This document shows positions 50,381 through 57,011 of a DNA stretch of 59,081 nt, in pieces. Numbering within the stretch: the stretch's first letter is position 1; each line of letters begins with the position of its first letter. The position numbers were made by a program, and so were the translations under genes. The notes under the pieces are model-generated. The model was given only the letters and a program-made list of their open reading frames with translations. It was not told the DNA's origin and did no database searches. This stretch comes from Amycolatopsis vastitatis (GTDB taxonomy: Bacteria; Actinomycetota; Actinomycetes; Mycobacteriales; Pseudonocardiaceae): the NCBI RefSeq assembly GCF_002234595.1, contig NZ_NMUL01000048.1:1-59081 (forward strand), read 5' to 3'.

Positions 50381-51889
50381 TCAGGTGGAGAACGGCGAAG
50401 ACGCGCCTTCCGCGCGGGTGCGGCCGCGGCGGCCGGCGGCGGCCAGCGGCTGGGCGATGTCCTCCAGGGACTTGCCTTCCGCGTCCACGGCGAGGAACCG
50501 CGCGACCAGGCCGCCGGCGATCATGACGGCCGCGCCGATCAGGTAGCCGATGAACAGGCGGACCGGGTGGTCGCCGGTGCCGATGAGCGCGCCGTAGATC
50601 ACCGGTCCCAGTGCGCCGAAGCACTGCGCGATCGCGAAGAACACCGCGATCGCCTTCGCCCGCACCTCCAGCGGGAAGATTTCGCTCACCGTCAGGTAGC
50701 CCGCGCTCGCGCCCGCCGAGGCGAAGAAGAAGATCACGCACCACGCGATGGTCTGCGTGATCGCGTTCAGCCACCCGGCGTAGAACAGCCCCGCCGTGAC
50801 GGCCAGCAGGACGCCGGACACGACGTACGTGCCGGAGATCATCTTCCGCCGCCCGAGGGTGTCGAACAGGTGGCCGATGGTGAACGGGCCGACCAGGTTG
50901 CCCACCGCGAACGCGATCAGGTAGATCGGCGTGGCCGCCGACGAAACCCCGTAGAACTTGCCCAGCACCAGCGTGTAGGTGAAGAAGATCGCGTTGTACA
51001 GGAACGACTGGCTGATCATCAGCGAGGCGCCCAGGACCGCCCGCGACGGGTAGTCGCGGAACAGCACCCTCGCCAGGGCGACGTACCCGATCTGCTCGGC
51101 CGGCGTCACCTCGATCGCCTTCTTCTCGTCGACCGGCGGCAGGCTGCGGCCCGCCTCCTCCACTTCGTGCTCGATCTGGGCGATCGACTCCTCGGCGGCG
51201 TCGGCCTTGCCGTGCATGATCTGCCACCGCGGGCTCTCCGGCAGGTGCCGCCGCACCAGCAGGATCACCAGCCCGAGCACCGGGCCGATCAGGAAGCCCA
51301 GCCGCCAGCCCAGCGACAGGTCCATCCGGTTCAGCAGGATGTACGTGCCGATCGTGCCCAGCACGGCCCCTGCCCAGTAGGTGCCGTTGACGGCGATGTC
51401 GACGCGGCCACGGAAACGGGCCGGGATCAGCTCGTCGATCGCGGAGTTGATCGCGGCGTACTCGCCGCCGATGCCCATGCCGGCGACGAACCGGGTCGCG
51501 TACAGGAAGATGACCCAGCCGGCGCCGTTGCCGAGCGTCAGCGCGGTCAGCCCGCTGCCGACGAGGTAGACGGCCAGGGTGAGCATGAACAGGTTCCGGC
51601 GCCCCAGCTTGTCGGACAGGCTGCCGAAGAACAGCGCGCCGACCACCTCACCGGCGAGGTAGATCGTCGCGAGCAACCCCACCGCGGCCGACGACATGTG
51701 CAGCGTCTCGGGTTTGGTGAGCGTGTCGGCGACCGCGCTGGCCACCGTGATTTCCAGGCCGTCGAGGATCCACGCCACGCCGAGCGCGACCACCATCCGG
51801 GTGTGGAACCGCGACCAGGGCAACCGGTCGATGCGTGCCGGGATCAGTGTCCGTACCCCGGACGACGCCGGTACGGGTGTTGCCGCCAT
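50381..51889 (-). CDS. MFS transporter, metabolite:H+ symporter type
   Basis: 502 residues, 12 predicted helices. The N-terminal half has ALGVAWILDGLEITVASAVA and the loop FGSLSDKLGRRNLFMLTL; VAGMGIGGEYAAINSAIDELIPARFRGRVDIAVNG is the sugar/aromatic-acid symporter signature, and GHLFDTLGRRKMI its repeat in the second half. A charged cytoplasmic loop of about 50 residues splits the halves. Substrate could be a carboxylic acid or a sugar; the sequence does not decide. ATG at 51887-51889 follows AAGGAGG. Monocistronic by the hairpin downstream. Confidence 0.88.
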   Translation of the reverse strand: MAATPVPASSGVRTLIPARIDRLPWSRFHTRMVVALGVAWILDGLEITVASAVADTLTKPETLHMSSAAVGLLATIYLAGEVVGALFFGSLSDKLGRRNLFMLTLAVYLVGSGLTALTLGNGAGWVIFLYATRFVAGMGIGGEYAAINSAIDELIPARFRGRVDIAVNGTYWAGAVLGTIGTYILLNRMDLSLGWRLGFLIGPVLGLVILLVRRHLPESPRWQIMHGKADAAEESIAQIEHEVEEAGRSLPPVDEKKAIEVTPAEQIGYVALARVLFRDYPSRAVLGASLMISQSFLYNAIFFTYTLVLGKFYGVSSAATPIYLIAFAVGNLVGPFTIGHLFDTLGRRKMISGTYVVSGVLLAVTAGLFYAGWLNAITQTIAWCVIFFFASAGASAGYLTVSEIFPLEVRAKAIAVFFAIAQCFGALGPVIYGALIGTGDHPVRLFIGYLIGAAVMIAGGLVARFLAVDAEGKSLEDIAQPLAAAGRRGRTRAEGASSPFST

Positions 51890-52011
51890 GACAACCTCCT
51901 TGAGAGCCAACCGCCTCGCGGGGCTTCCCCCTCCGCCGCCTGGCGAAACACGATCGAGGGACTGCGGCCCCGAACGCCCCGGCACCGGTTCGGGCCGCTC
52001 GGGGCCGGTCG

Positions 52012-52524
52012 TCAGCGGGGCCGGCCCGCTGCCGCGATGTAGGCGTTCGACGGGCCGGTGAACGACAGCACGACACCCACGACGGCGGCGAGCGCGGCGA
52101 GGTACCCGAAGACCGTGTCCTGGGCGGTCAGCAGCGAGATCACGTGCAGGGCGGTGAGCACCGTGAGCACGATGCGCGCCCAGTTGCGGCCCGCGCGCAG
52201 CTTGAAGGCGAACAGCAGGTAGAGCGCGGCGATGAGGACCACGATCACCACGGTGACGACCAGCGTGATGGTCGCGGCCTGGTCGATCTGCGCGTCGGTG
52301 AGGGTGCCGCCGCGCTGTCTGTTCGCGGTGCGCAGGGTGTCGGCCAGCGCGTCCCAGTTGACGAACAGCAGCAGGCCGCCGGCCAGCCCGAGGACGGTCG
52401 AGGCGACGAAAGCCCAGAAGGCGCCCTCGATCGTGCCGGGCCGCGCCGGGGCGGCCACCGGGCCGGCGGAAGCCGCGGCGCCGGCGTCGTCCGGATAGTT
52501 CGGGTAGTTCGGTGATTCGCTCAT
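52012..52524 (-). CDS. Hypothetical four-helix membrane protein
   Basis: 170 residues. A polar N-terminus with NYPNYPDDAGAAAS precedes four hydrophobic segments: GAFWAFVASTVLGLAGGLLLFV, ATITLVVTVVIVVLIAALYLLFAF, WARIVLTVLTALHVISLLT and VFGYLAALAAVVGVVLSF. Proteins of this layout are common and uncharacterised in actinomycetes. ATG at 52522-52524. It lies 122 bases upstream of the MFS gene on the same strand. Confidence 0.75.
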   Translation of the reverse strand: MSESPNYPNYPDDAGAAASAGPVAAPARPGTIEGAFWAFVASTVLGLAGGLLLFVNWDALADTLRTANRQRGGTLTDAQIDQAATITLVVTVVIVVLIAALYLLFAFKLRAGRNWARIVLTVLTALHVISLLTAQDTVFGYLAALAAVVGVVLSFTGPSNAYIAAAGRPR

Positions 52525-52679
52525 AGTGATCGAATAGCACCGTTCCGGACGATTCGCAGAATGAACGGGCGCGGACGTCTTGGCGGAATCTTTCCCCGGT
52601 CCGGTCCGCGCGCTGGAATTCCGCTTCCCACCGTCGTTCCACAGTGGATTCACCAGCGAATCCCGCCCAGGAGGCGAAA

Positions 52680-52774
52680 ATGCGCAATGTTCGGACGGGC
52701 GTGCTCGCGGTGGCGACCGCGGCGGTGGCGGCCGGATGCGGCACCGGTACCGCATCCGGGCGGATCGTGCCAGG
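52680..52774 (+). pseudogene. Truncated lipoprotein gene (signal peptide only)
   Basis: ATG 52680 has a good ribosome binding site (AGGAGG at 52669-52674) and encodes RNVRTGVLAVATAAVAAGCG then TGTASG, a complete lipoprotein signal with Cys. After about 27 residues the frame runs into DNA antisense to the DinB gene and loses coding character. The mature part of the lipoprotein appears to be deleted, with the junction near 52765-52774. Confidence 0.55.
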
Positions 52775-53251
52775 TCAGCGGCCGGTGCTGCCGTCGGCCA
52801 GCTCGCGGAGGATGTCGGCGTGCCCGGCGTGCCTGCCGGTCTCCTCGATCAGGTGGACCAGGGCCCAGCGCATCGACGGGCCACCACGGCGCACCGGTTG
52901 CGCGAGGTCCGTGCAGGCGTCGATGACCGCGTCCGCCTCGGCGCAGGCGGCCCGGTAGCCGGCCAGGACCGAGGCGGCGGTCTCGTCCGGGCGGGGCCGG
53001 AACGTGCCGGGCCAGCCGGCCGGGGCTTCCCCGAGGAAGGTGAACCGCTCGACCGCGGTCAGGTGCCGGACCAGGCCCAGCAGCGACGTCCCGGACGGCA
53101 CGCCGGGGGTGCGCACCGCCGGTTCCGGGACGCCTTCGGCCTTGGCGGCCACCGCGTCCCGCAGGTAGCCGAGAAACCCGCGCAACACGGCCTTCTCGTC
53201 CGCGCCGGTGCGCGGGGGCGGGGTGTCACGGCGTCGGCGGGTGGCGGGCAT
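52775..53251 (-). CDS. DinB/DUF664-family protein
   Basis: 158 residues, a four-helix bundle of the DinB/YfiT superfamily. Metal-ligand His positions are visible in VRHLTAVERFTFLGE and in MRWALVHLIEETGRHAGHAD. Members include thiol-dependent S-transferases (mycothiol- or bacillithiol-dependent), so a detoxification role is possible. ATG at 53249-53251 follows AGGAGG. Divergent from an XRE-cupin regulator with an inverted repeat in between. A fragment of a relative lies at 13775-13882. Confidence 0.85.
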   Translation of the reverse strand: MPATRRRRDTPPPRTGADEKAVLRGFLGYLRDAVAAKAEGVPEPAVRTPGVPSGTSLLGLVRHLTAVERFTFLGEAPAGWPGTFRPRPDETAASVLAGYRAACAEADAVIDACTDLAQPVRRGGPSMRWALVHLIEETGRHAGHADILRELADGSTGR

Positions 53252-53315
53252 GCGAGTCCTCCTGAGGTCGGGTCTCCGCCACCTTCACCCGGCGTCCGCG
53301 ATTCCGGCACGCTTT

Positions 53316-53332
53316 CTTGCGGTTCCGGCAAG
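53316..53332. promoter_or_regulatory. Inverted and direct repeats in the DinB/XRE divergon
   Basis: CTTGCGGTTCCGGCAAG has 5-base arms around seven bases. TTCCGGCA occurs twice, at 53302-53309 and 53323-53330, two helical turns apart. This looks like an operator for the XRE-cupin protein, covering its own promoter. Confidence 0.5.
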
Positions 53333-53340
53333 ATGACGGA

Positions 53341-53919
53341 GTGAGCGACGACTTCGAGGACGTGCTGCACGCCGTCGGCCCCCGGCTGCGGGCGCTGCGG
53401 CGGCACTGCGGGATGACGCTGGCCGAGCTCGCCGCCACGACCGGGGTGTCGGAGAGCACGCTGTCGCGGCTGGAAAGCGGGCTGCGGCGGGCCAGCCTGG
53501 AACTGCTGCTGCCGCTGGCCCGCGCGTACGACGTCCCGCTGGACGACCTGGTCGGCGCGCCGCGGACCGGCGACCCCCGCGTCCACCTGACGCCGATCCA
53601 CCGCCACGGCATGACGTTCGTGCCGCTGTCCCGCCGTCCGGGCGGCATGCAGGCGTACAAGATGATCATCCCGGGCACCGGCCGCCCGCTCGACCCGGAC
53701 CACAAGACGCACGAAGGCCACGAGTGGCTCTACGTGCTGCACGGGCGGCTGTGGCTGGTCCTCGGCGAGCAAGACCTGGTGCTGCCGCCGGGGGAGGCGG
53801 CGGAGTTCGACACGACCCTCCCGCACTGGCTCGGCAGCGCCGACGGGAAGGCGGTCGAGCTGCTCATCCTCTTCGGGCGGTACGGCGAGCGGGCGCATCT
53901 GCGGGCGCGGACGGGGTGA
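53341..53919 (+). CDS. XRE-family regulator with C-terminal cupin
   Basis: 192 residues. The helix-turn-helix is RLRALRRHCGMTLAELAATTGVSESTLSRLESGLRRASLELLLPLARAYDVPLDDL (about 12-68). The cupin follows: THEGHEWLYVLHGRLWLVLGEQDLVLPPGEAAEFDTTLPHWLGS, with His/Glu metal-ligand positions partly kept. Such regulators sense small molecules through the cupin. GTG at 53341 is chosen for the position relative to the operator; an ATG-like start upstream would lie within it. Probably represses the divergent DinB gene and itself. Confidence 0.85.
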   Translation: MSDDFEDVLHAVGPRLRALRRHCGMTLAELAATTGVSESTLSRLESGLRRASLELLLPLARAYDVPLDDLVGAPRTGDPRVHLTPIHRHGMTFVPLSRRPGGMQAYKMIIPGTGRPLDPDHKTHEGHEWLYVLHGRLWLVLGEQDLVLPPGEAAEFDTTLPHWLGSADGKAVELLILFGRYGERAHLRARTG

Positions 53920-53931
53920 ACCGGAGTTGCC

Positions 53932-53947
53932 TTGACGTCGGCGTCAA
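53932..53947. promoter_or_regulatory. Palindromic operator TTGACGTCGGCGTCAA
   Basis: Perfect TTGACG arms around TCGG, 17 bases before the GTG of the LLM oxidoreductase and overlapping its promoter (TAGCTT at 53952-53957). The spacing of about 7 bases from this -10 to the GTG suggests a leaderless transcript. The binding protein is unknown; TetR-family sites of this form are common. Confidence 0.55.
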
Positions 53948-53964
53948 AGTCTAGCTTCGGCGGC

Positions 53965-54819
53965 GTGAAGTTCGGGATCAGTTACAGCACCCCTGCGTTC
54001 GGCGCCGACCCGGAGCGGCTCACGGCGTTCGCGCGGCACGCGGAGGAGTGTGGGTTCGAGTCGTTGTCCCTGCCGGAACACGTCGCGCTGTACCCGGGCG
54101 CGAAGATCGGGCCGATGGAGCTGCCGCCGTCGCTGCCCTACGCGGATCCGCTGGAGTGCCTGAGCTTCGCCGCCGCGGTCACGCGGCGCATCCTGCTCGG
54201 CACCGGCGTCCTGCTGCTGCCGTACCACCATCCCGTGGTGCTGGCCAAGCGGCTGGCGACCGTCGACGTGCTCTCCGGCGGCCGCATGCGGCTGCTCACA
54301 GTGGGCGTCGGCGCGCTGCCCCGCGAAGCGAAGGCGGCCGGCGTCGACTTCGCGACCCGCGGCCGCCGGGCGGACGAGGCGATCGACGTCCTGCGGTTGC
54401 TGTGGGCGGGCGGGGAGGAGGGCGTCAGCTTCGACGGCGAGTTCTACGCCTTCGACGACGCCTGCGTGTTCCCGAAGCCGTTGGGTGTCCGGGAACTGCC
54501 CGTCCACGTCGGCGGTTCCAGCGCGGCCGCGGCACGGCGTGCCGGGCGACGCGGCGACGGCTGGTTCCCGGGCGGCATGCTGCCGCCGGACGAGCGGCGC
54601 CGCCAGTTCGAGCTGGTCCGGACCTCGGCGATCGAAGCGGGCCGCGATCCCGAAGCCGTCCAGTACACGCGGTGGGGCTCGCTCGGTATGTCCACAAAGG
54701 ACGTCGATGCGCTGGCCGCGCAGGGGGTGACCCGGATCGTCGTGACGCCCACGACGGCCGAGCCCGGCCGGGCGCACGAGGAGATGACGGCGTTCGCGGA
54801 GCGGTTCGCTTTGGCGTGA
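53965..54819 (+). CDS. LLM-class F420-dependent oxidoreductase
   Basis: 284 residues. KFGISYSTPAFGADPERLTA, LPEHVALYPG, LGTGVLLLPYHHPVVLAKRLATVDVLSGGRMRLLTVGVG and LPVHVGGSSAAAARRAGRRGDGWFPGG give the LLM barrel with the F420-type phosphate-binding loop. GTG at 53965 is supported by the probable leaderless promoter; an earlier TTG at 53932 lies in the operator. Family members reduce or oxidise varied small molecules; the substrate is unknown. Unrelated closely to the LLM enzyme at 13924. Confidence 0.87.
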   Translation: MKFGISYSTPAFGADPERLTAFARHAEECGFESLSLPEHVALYPGAKIGPMELPPSLPYADPLECLSFAAAVTRRILLGTGVLLLPYHHPVVLAKRLATVDVLSGGRMRLLTVGVGALPREAKAAGVDFATRGRRADEAIDVLRLLWAGGEEGVSFDGEFYAFDDACVFPKPLGVRELPVHVGGSSAAAARRAGRRGDGWFPGGMLPPDERRRQFELVRTSAIEAGRDPEAVQYTRWGSLGMSTKDVDALAAQGVTRIVVTPTTAEPGRAHEEMTAFAERFALA

Positions 54820-55015
54820 CGGTGATCCGGCGGCCGGAGTGACCACTGAGCGACGTACGTCACGTCCGGCGGCCGGAACATCGGCGCGGGCGCGACGTTG
54901 TAGAGAGTGTCGGTACGGCGGTGTCCCCGGGCCTCACCCCTTGCCTTCACGGAATACCTAGCAAGTAGGAGCCGTGTTGTGCCTTTCGCCGCGAGGCGAC
55001 CCCCGTACCGGCCTC
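54820..55015. other. Intergenic stretch with a repeated TCCGGCGGCCGGA
   Basis: TCCGGCGGCCGGA occurs near 54827-54839 and 54870-54882, each palindromic. They could be operators or part of convergent terminators between the LLM gene and the leftward cyclase genes. No gene is seen. Confidence 0.4.
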
Positions 55016-55078
55016 AGTCTCCCGTTTCCGCTCGCAGGTCGACCCCCCTCGGACCTCCGCTGGGCGGAAGCGGGACTT
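55016..55078 (-). terminator. Extended stem-loop after the cyclase genes
   Basis: AGTCTCCCGTTTCCGCTC (55016-55033) pairs with GGGCGGAAGCGGGACTT (55062-55078) with few mismatches; an inner AGGTC/GACCT stem lies in the loop. It starts one base past the stop of the leftward cyclase gene. Confidence 0.55.
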
Positions 55079-55384
55079 TCACCGCTTTCCGCGTTCCCAC
55101 AGCAGGAGCACCGCGGTGACGAGGGCGTAGCCGAACAGGAAGTCTTCGACCGGGATGTCCCACGGGAACCGCCAGCCGGTGATGCCGCCGGGGGCGTACC
55201 GGACGATCGGCGCCGACAGCTTGGTCAGCCACCCGTCCACCGGCACCTGGAACGCCACGACGATCGCCATGGTGACCCAGTAGGCCGGCCGCCGGAACAG
55301 CCCGGTGCGCAGCAGGACCAGCTCGGCCGCGACCACCACGAGCACGGCGGCGACGGCGGGAACCGTGTAGCCCCACGGAATCAC
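55079..55384 (-). CDS. Lycopene cyclase-domain protein, CrtYd-like half
   Basis: 101 residues with three membrane segments: YTVPAVAAVLVVVAAELVLLR, WVTMAIVVAFQVPVDGWLT and VEDFLFGYALVTAVLLLWE. The block PIVRYAPGGITGWRFPWDIPVEDFLFGYALV is the lycopene cyclase domain hallmark with its conserved acidic pair. In actinomycetes the two halves CrtYc and CrtYd form a heterodimeric cyclase that makes beta- or epsilon-ionone ends on carotenoids. GTG at 55382-55384 overlaps the partner's stop by 4 bases. No other carotenoid gene is in the window. Confidence 0.85.
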   Translation of the reverse strand: MIPWGYTVPAVAAVLVVVAAELVLLRTGLFRRPAYWVTMAIVVAFQVPVDGWLTKLSAPIVRYAPGGITGWRFPWDIPVEDFLFGYALVTAVLLLWERGKR

Positions 55385-55704
55385 CGGCGCCGCCGCAGCA
55401 GCCGCCCGGTCAGCTCGACCCCTTCGTAGGTGAGCACGCCACAGATCGGGACCACCGCGAAGAAGAGGACCTCTTCGAGCGGAATCCCGAACGGGACGCG
55501 CAGCCCGGTGACGAACGCCGGGTCGAAGTGCCAGACCCCGGCGGCGATGGCCAGGGCGTCCCACGCCAGGAACACGACGGCCACCGGCAGCACCGCCCGC
55601 GCCAGCCGGGCCGGCCTGCGGTACACCCGGGCGCCCGCCAGTTCCAGCGGCAGCGTGACCAGCACGCACGCGCCGAGGACGAGCAGGTATTCCGCGCGGC
55701 CCAC
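55381..55704 (-). CDS. Lycopene cyclase-domain protein, CrtYc-like half
   Basis: 107 residues with three helices: EYLLVLGACVLVTLPLELAG, LPVAVVFLAWDALAIAAGVW and LEEVLFFAVVPICGVLTYEGV. RVPFGIPLEEVLFF matches the conserved acidic motif of the family. GTG at 55702-55704 is preferred over a TTG at 55734 as homologues begin near GRAEYLLVL. Together with the next gene it should form a CrtYc/Yd-type cyclase or a related membrane prenyl cyclase; the missing crtEBI neighbours leave the product open. Confidence 0.83.
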   Translation of the reverse strand: MGRAEYLLVLGACVLVTLPLELAGARVYRRPARLARAVLPVAVVFLAWDALAIAAGVWHFDPAFVTGLRVPFGIPLEEVLFFAVVPICGVLTYEGVELTGRLLRRRR

Positions 55705-55921
55705 GTCAGGCCACGGCCCCGGCCCGGGGATCAACCGCCATCGGATTCCTTTCGCCGCCTCGCGATCCGTCGCCTACCCGGGTCCGGCGCGGGGCAAACC
55801 CGCCGGAACCGTCGTGCTTCCGCGTTTGCCGCCCGCCGCTCCGGGTACACCTCGCGCGGCGATGGCCGCCCGGGGGTTCGAGCTCAGCCCGTGGTCTCCA
55901 CAAACCCGGGCACCCGGGCGG

Positions 55922-56293
55922 TCACCGCTGTTCCCGCGCGGCCATCAGCGGATGCCACCGGGTGGCGTCGAAGATCAGGGTGATGGACTCGATCTTCCCG
56001 TCCCGCAGCCGGAAGTGCTCGGCGGTGCGCTGGACGCCGACCGGCGTGGCGGTGTGCACGTCGTAGACGAGCGTGGCCTCCGAGTCGCCGTAGAGCTCGC
56101 TGATCATCTGCACTCCGGTGACGATTCCGACGAACGCGGCGAGCTCGTCGAGGTGGCCACGGGCGTCGCCGGAGCTCATCAGCGGGCTTTGGAAGGCGAA
56201 CGTGCCGGCGAGCCGCGCGGCGGCGGCCGTCACGTCCCCGTCGAAGCGGGCCCGGTGGTAGGCCTGGACGGCTTCGCGCGTGGTTTCGGTCAT
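55922..56293 (-). CDS. SnoaL/NTF2-like protein
   Basis: 123 residues, cone-shaped alpha+beta barrel: AVQAYHRARFDGDVTAAAARLAGTFAFQSPLM at the start and VYDVHTATPVGVQRTAEHFRLRDGKIESITLIFD toward the end. Family members range from polyketide cyclases to ligand-binding proteins of unknown role. ATG at 56291-56293 overlaps the stop of the MarR gene by 4 bases, so both are coexpressed and its expression is probably controlled by that regulator. Confidence 0.83.
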   Translation of the reverse strand: MTETTREAVQAYHRARFDGDVTAAAARLAGTFAFQSPLMSSGDARGHLDELAAFVGIVTGVQMISELYGDSEATLVYDVHTATPVGVQRTAEHFRLRDGKIESITLIFDATRWHPLMAAREQR

Positions 56294-56847
56294 CGGTCCT
56301 CCAGGTGGCGGGCGAGGTGGTGCTGGTTTTCGACGAGCCGCAGGCACAGGTGCCGCAGCCGGGTGGTTTCTTCCGCGGTGAACCCGCGGAAGAGGGCGGC
56401 CATCGCCAGCTGCGAGGGCCGCCGGAACTCCGCCAGCCACGTCCGCCCGTCCTCGGTGATCCGGACCAGCACGGACCGCCGGTCGCGGGGGTCGGGCACG
56501 CGCACCGCCAGCCCGGCCCGCTCCAGGGTGTCGACCAGGCCGGTGACGTTCCGGGAGCTGACCCCGGCGGAGGCGGCGAGGTCCTTGACGTTCGAGCCGG
56601 CGAGGGCCGAGCCGGGGTCGTGGCCGGCGAGCCGGATGAGGATGTCGAGCGCGCCGGGGCTGAGGCCGCGGCTGTCCGTCCCGCGGGAGCGCAGCTGGTC
56701 CAGGCCGCGGGCGGCGGCGCGGACGGCGGCGGCCGCCTCCAGCACGCCGGTGTCGTCGCCGAGGGTGAACCCGGCCAGCGCGGTCCGGACACCGGGGGAG
56801 TAGAGCAGGCCGTCCGTGTCCCGCGTGAGGTTGGGTACGTCGTTCAT
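56290..56847 (-). CDS. MarR-family transcriptional regulator
   Basis: 185 residues. The winged helix is LSPGALDILIRLAGHDPGSALAGSNVKDLAASAGVSSRNVTGLVDTLERAGLAVRVPDPRDRRSVLVRITEDGR, with the typical DPRDRRSVLV wing (about residues 115-125). N- and C-terminal helices form the dimer interface. First gene of a two-gene unit with the SnoaL-like protein. An imperfect palindrome and a TTGACG/TACTAA promoter lie directly upstream, consistent with autorepression relieved by a small ligand. Confidence 0.88.
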   Translation of the reverse strand: MNDVPNLTRDTDGLLYSPGVRTALAGFTLGDDTGVLEAAAAVRAAARGLDQLRSRGTDSRGLSPGALDILIRLAGHDPGSALAGSNVKDLAASAGVSSRNVTGLVDTLERAGLAVRVPDPRDRRSVLVRITEDGRTWLAEFRRPSQLAMAALFRGFTAEETTRLRHLCLRLVENQHHLARHLEDR

Positions 56848-56853
56848 AGTGAA

Positions 56854-56889
56854 GCACTACATTAGTACATGCTTCCGTATTTTCGTCAA
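56854..56889 (-). promoter_or_regulatory. marR promoter with overlapping palindrome
   Basis: On the minus strand TTGACG (56889-56884) and TACTAA (56867-56862) are separated by 16 bases. GCACTACATTAGTACATGC (56854-56872) is an imperfect palindrome over the -10, a typical MarR operator position. Confidence 0.6.
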
Positions 56890-56908
56890 GGCCTGTCCGG
56901 CCGCAGTC

Positions 56909-56937
56909 GTTTACCAGGGTTTCGCCCGGAGTTAGCC
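56909..56937 (+). promoter_or_regulatory. PHO-box-like direct repeats before the phospholipase C gene
   Basis: GTTTACC (56909-56915), TTTCGCC (56920-56926) and GTTAGCC (56931-56937) recur every 11 bases, as do the GTTCACC units bound by PhoP in actinomycetes. Phosphate-starvation control would fit a secreted phospholipase. Confidence 0.5.
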
Positions 56938-57011
56938 TCGGGCCCGGCACAGGTTCTCGAAGTCCCGCACATACTGGCCCGGCTCTCCACCCCGACACCC
57001 CCGGAGTCTTC

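Noticed and set aside
46978..50526. A very long open frame on the plus strand opposite formate dehydrogenase
   Set aside because: It is antisense to strongly supported genes, rich in Arg/Val/Gly repeats with no domain, and results from high G+C suppressing stops.
54820..55078. Riboswitch or structured RNA ahead of the cyclase genes
   Set aside because: The cyclase genes run leftward away from it, so the region is downstream of them; the stem-loop is better read as a terminator.
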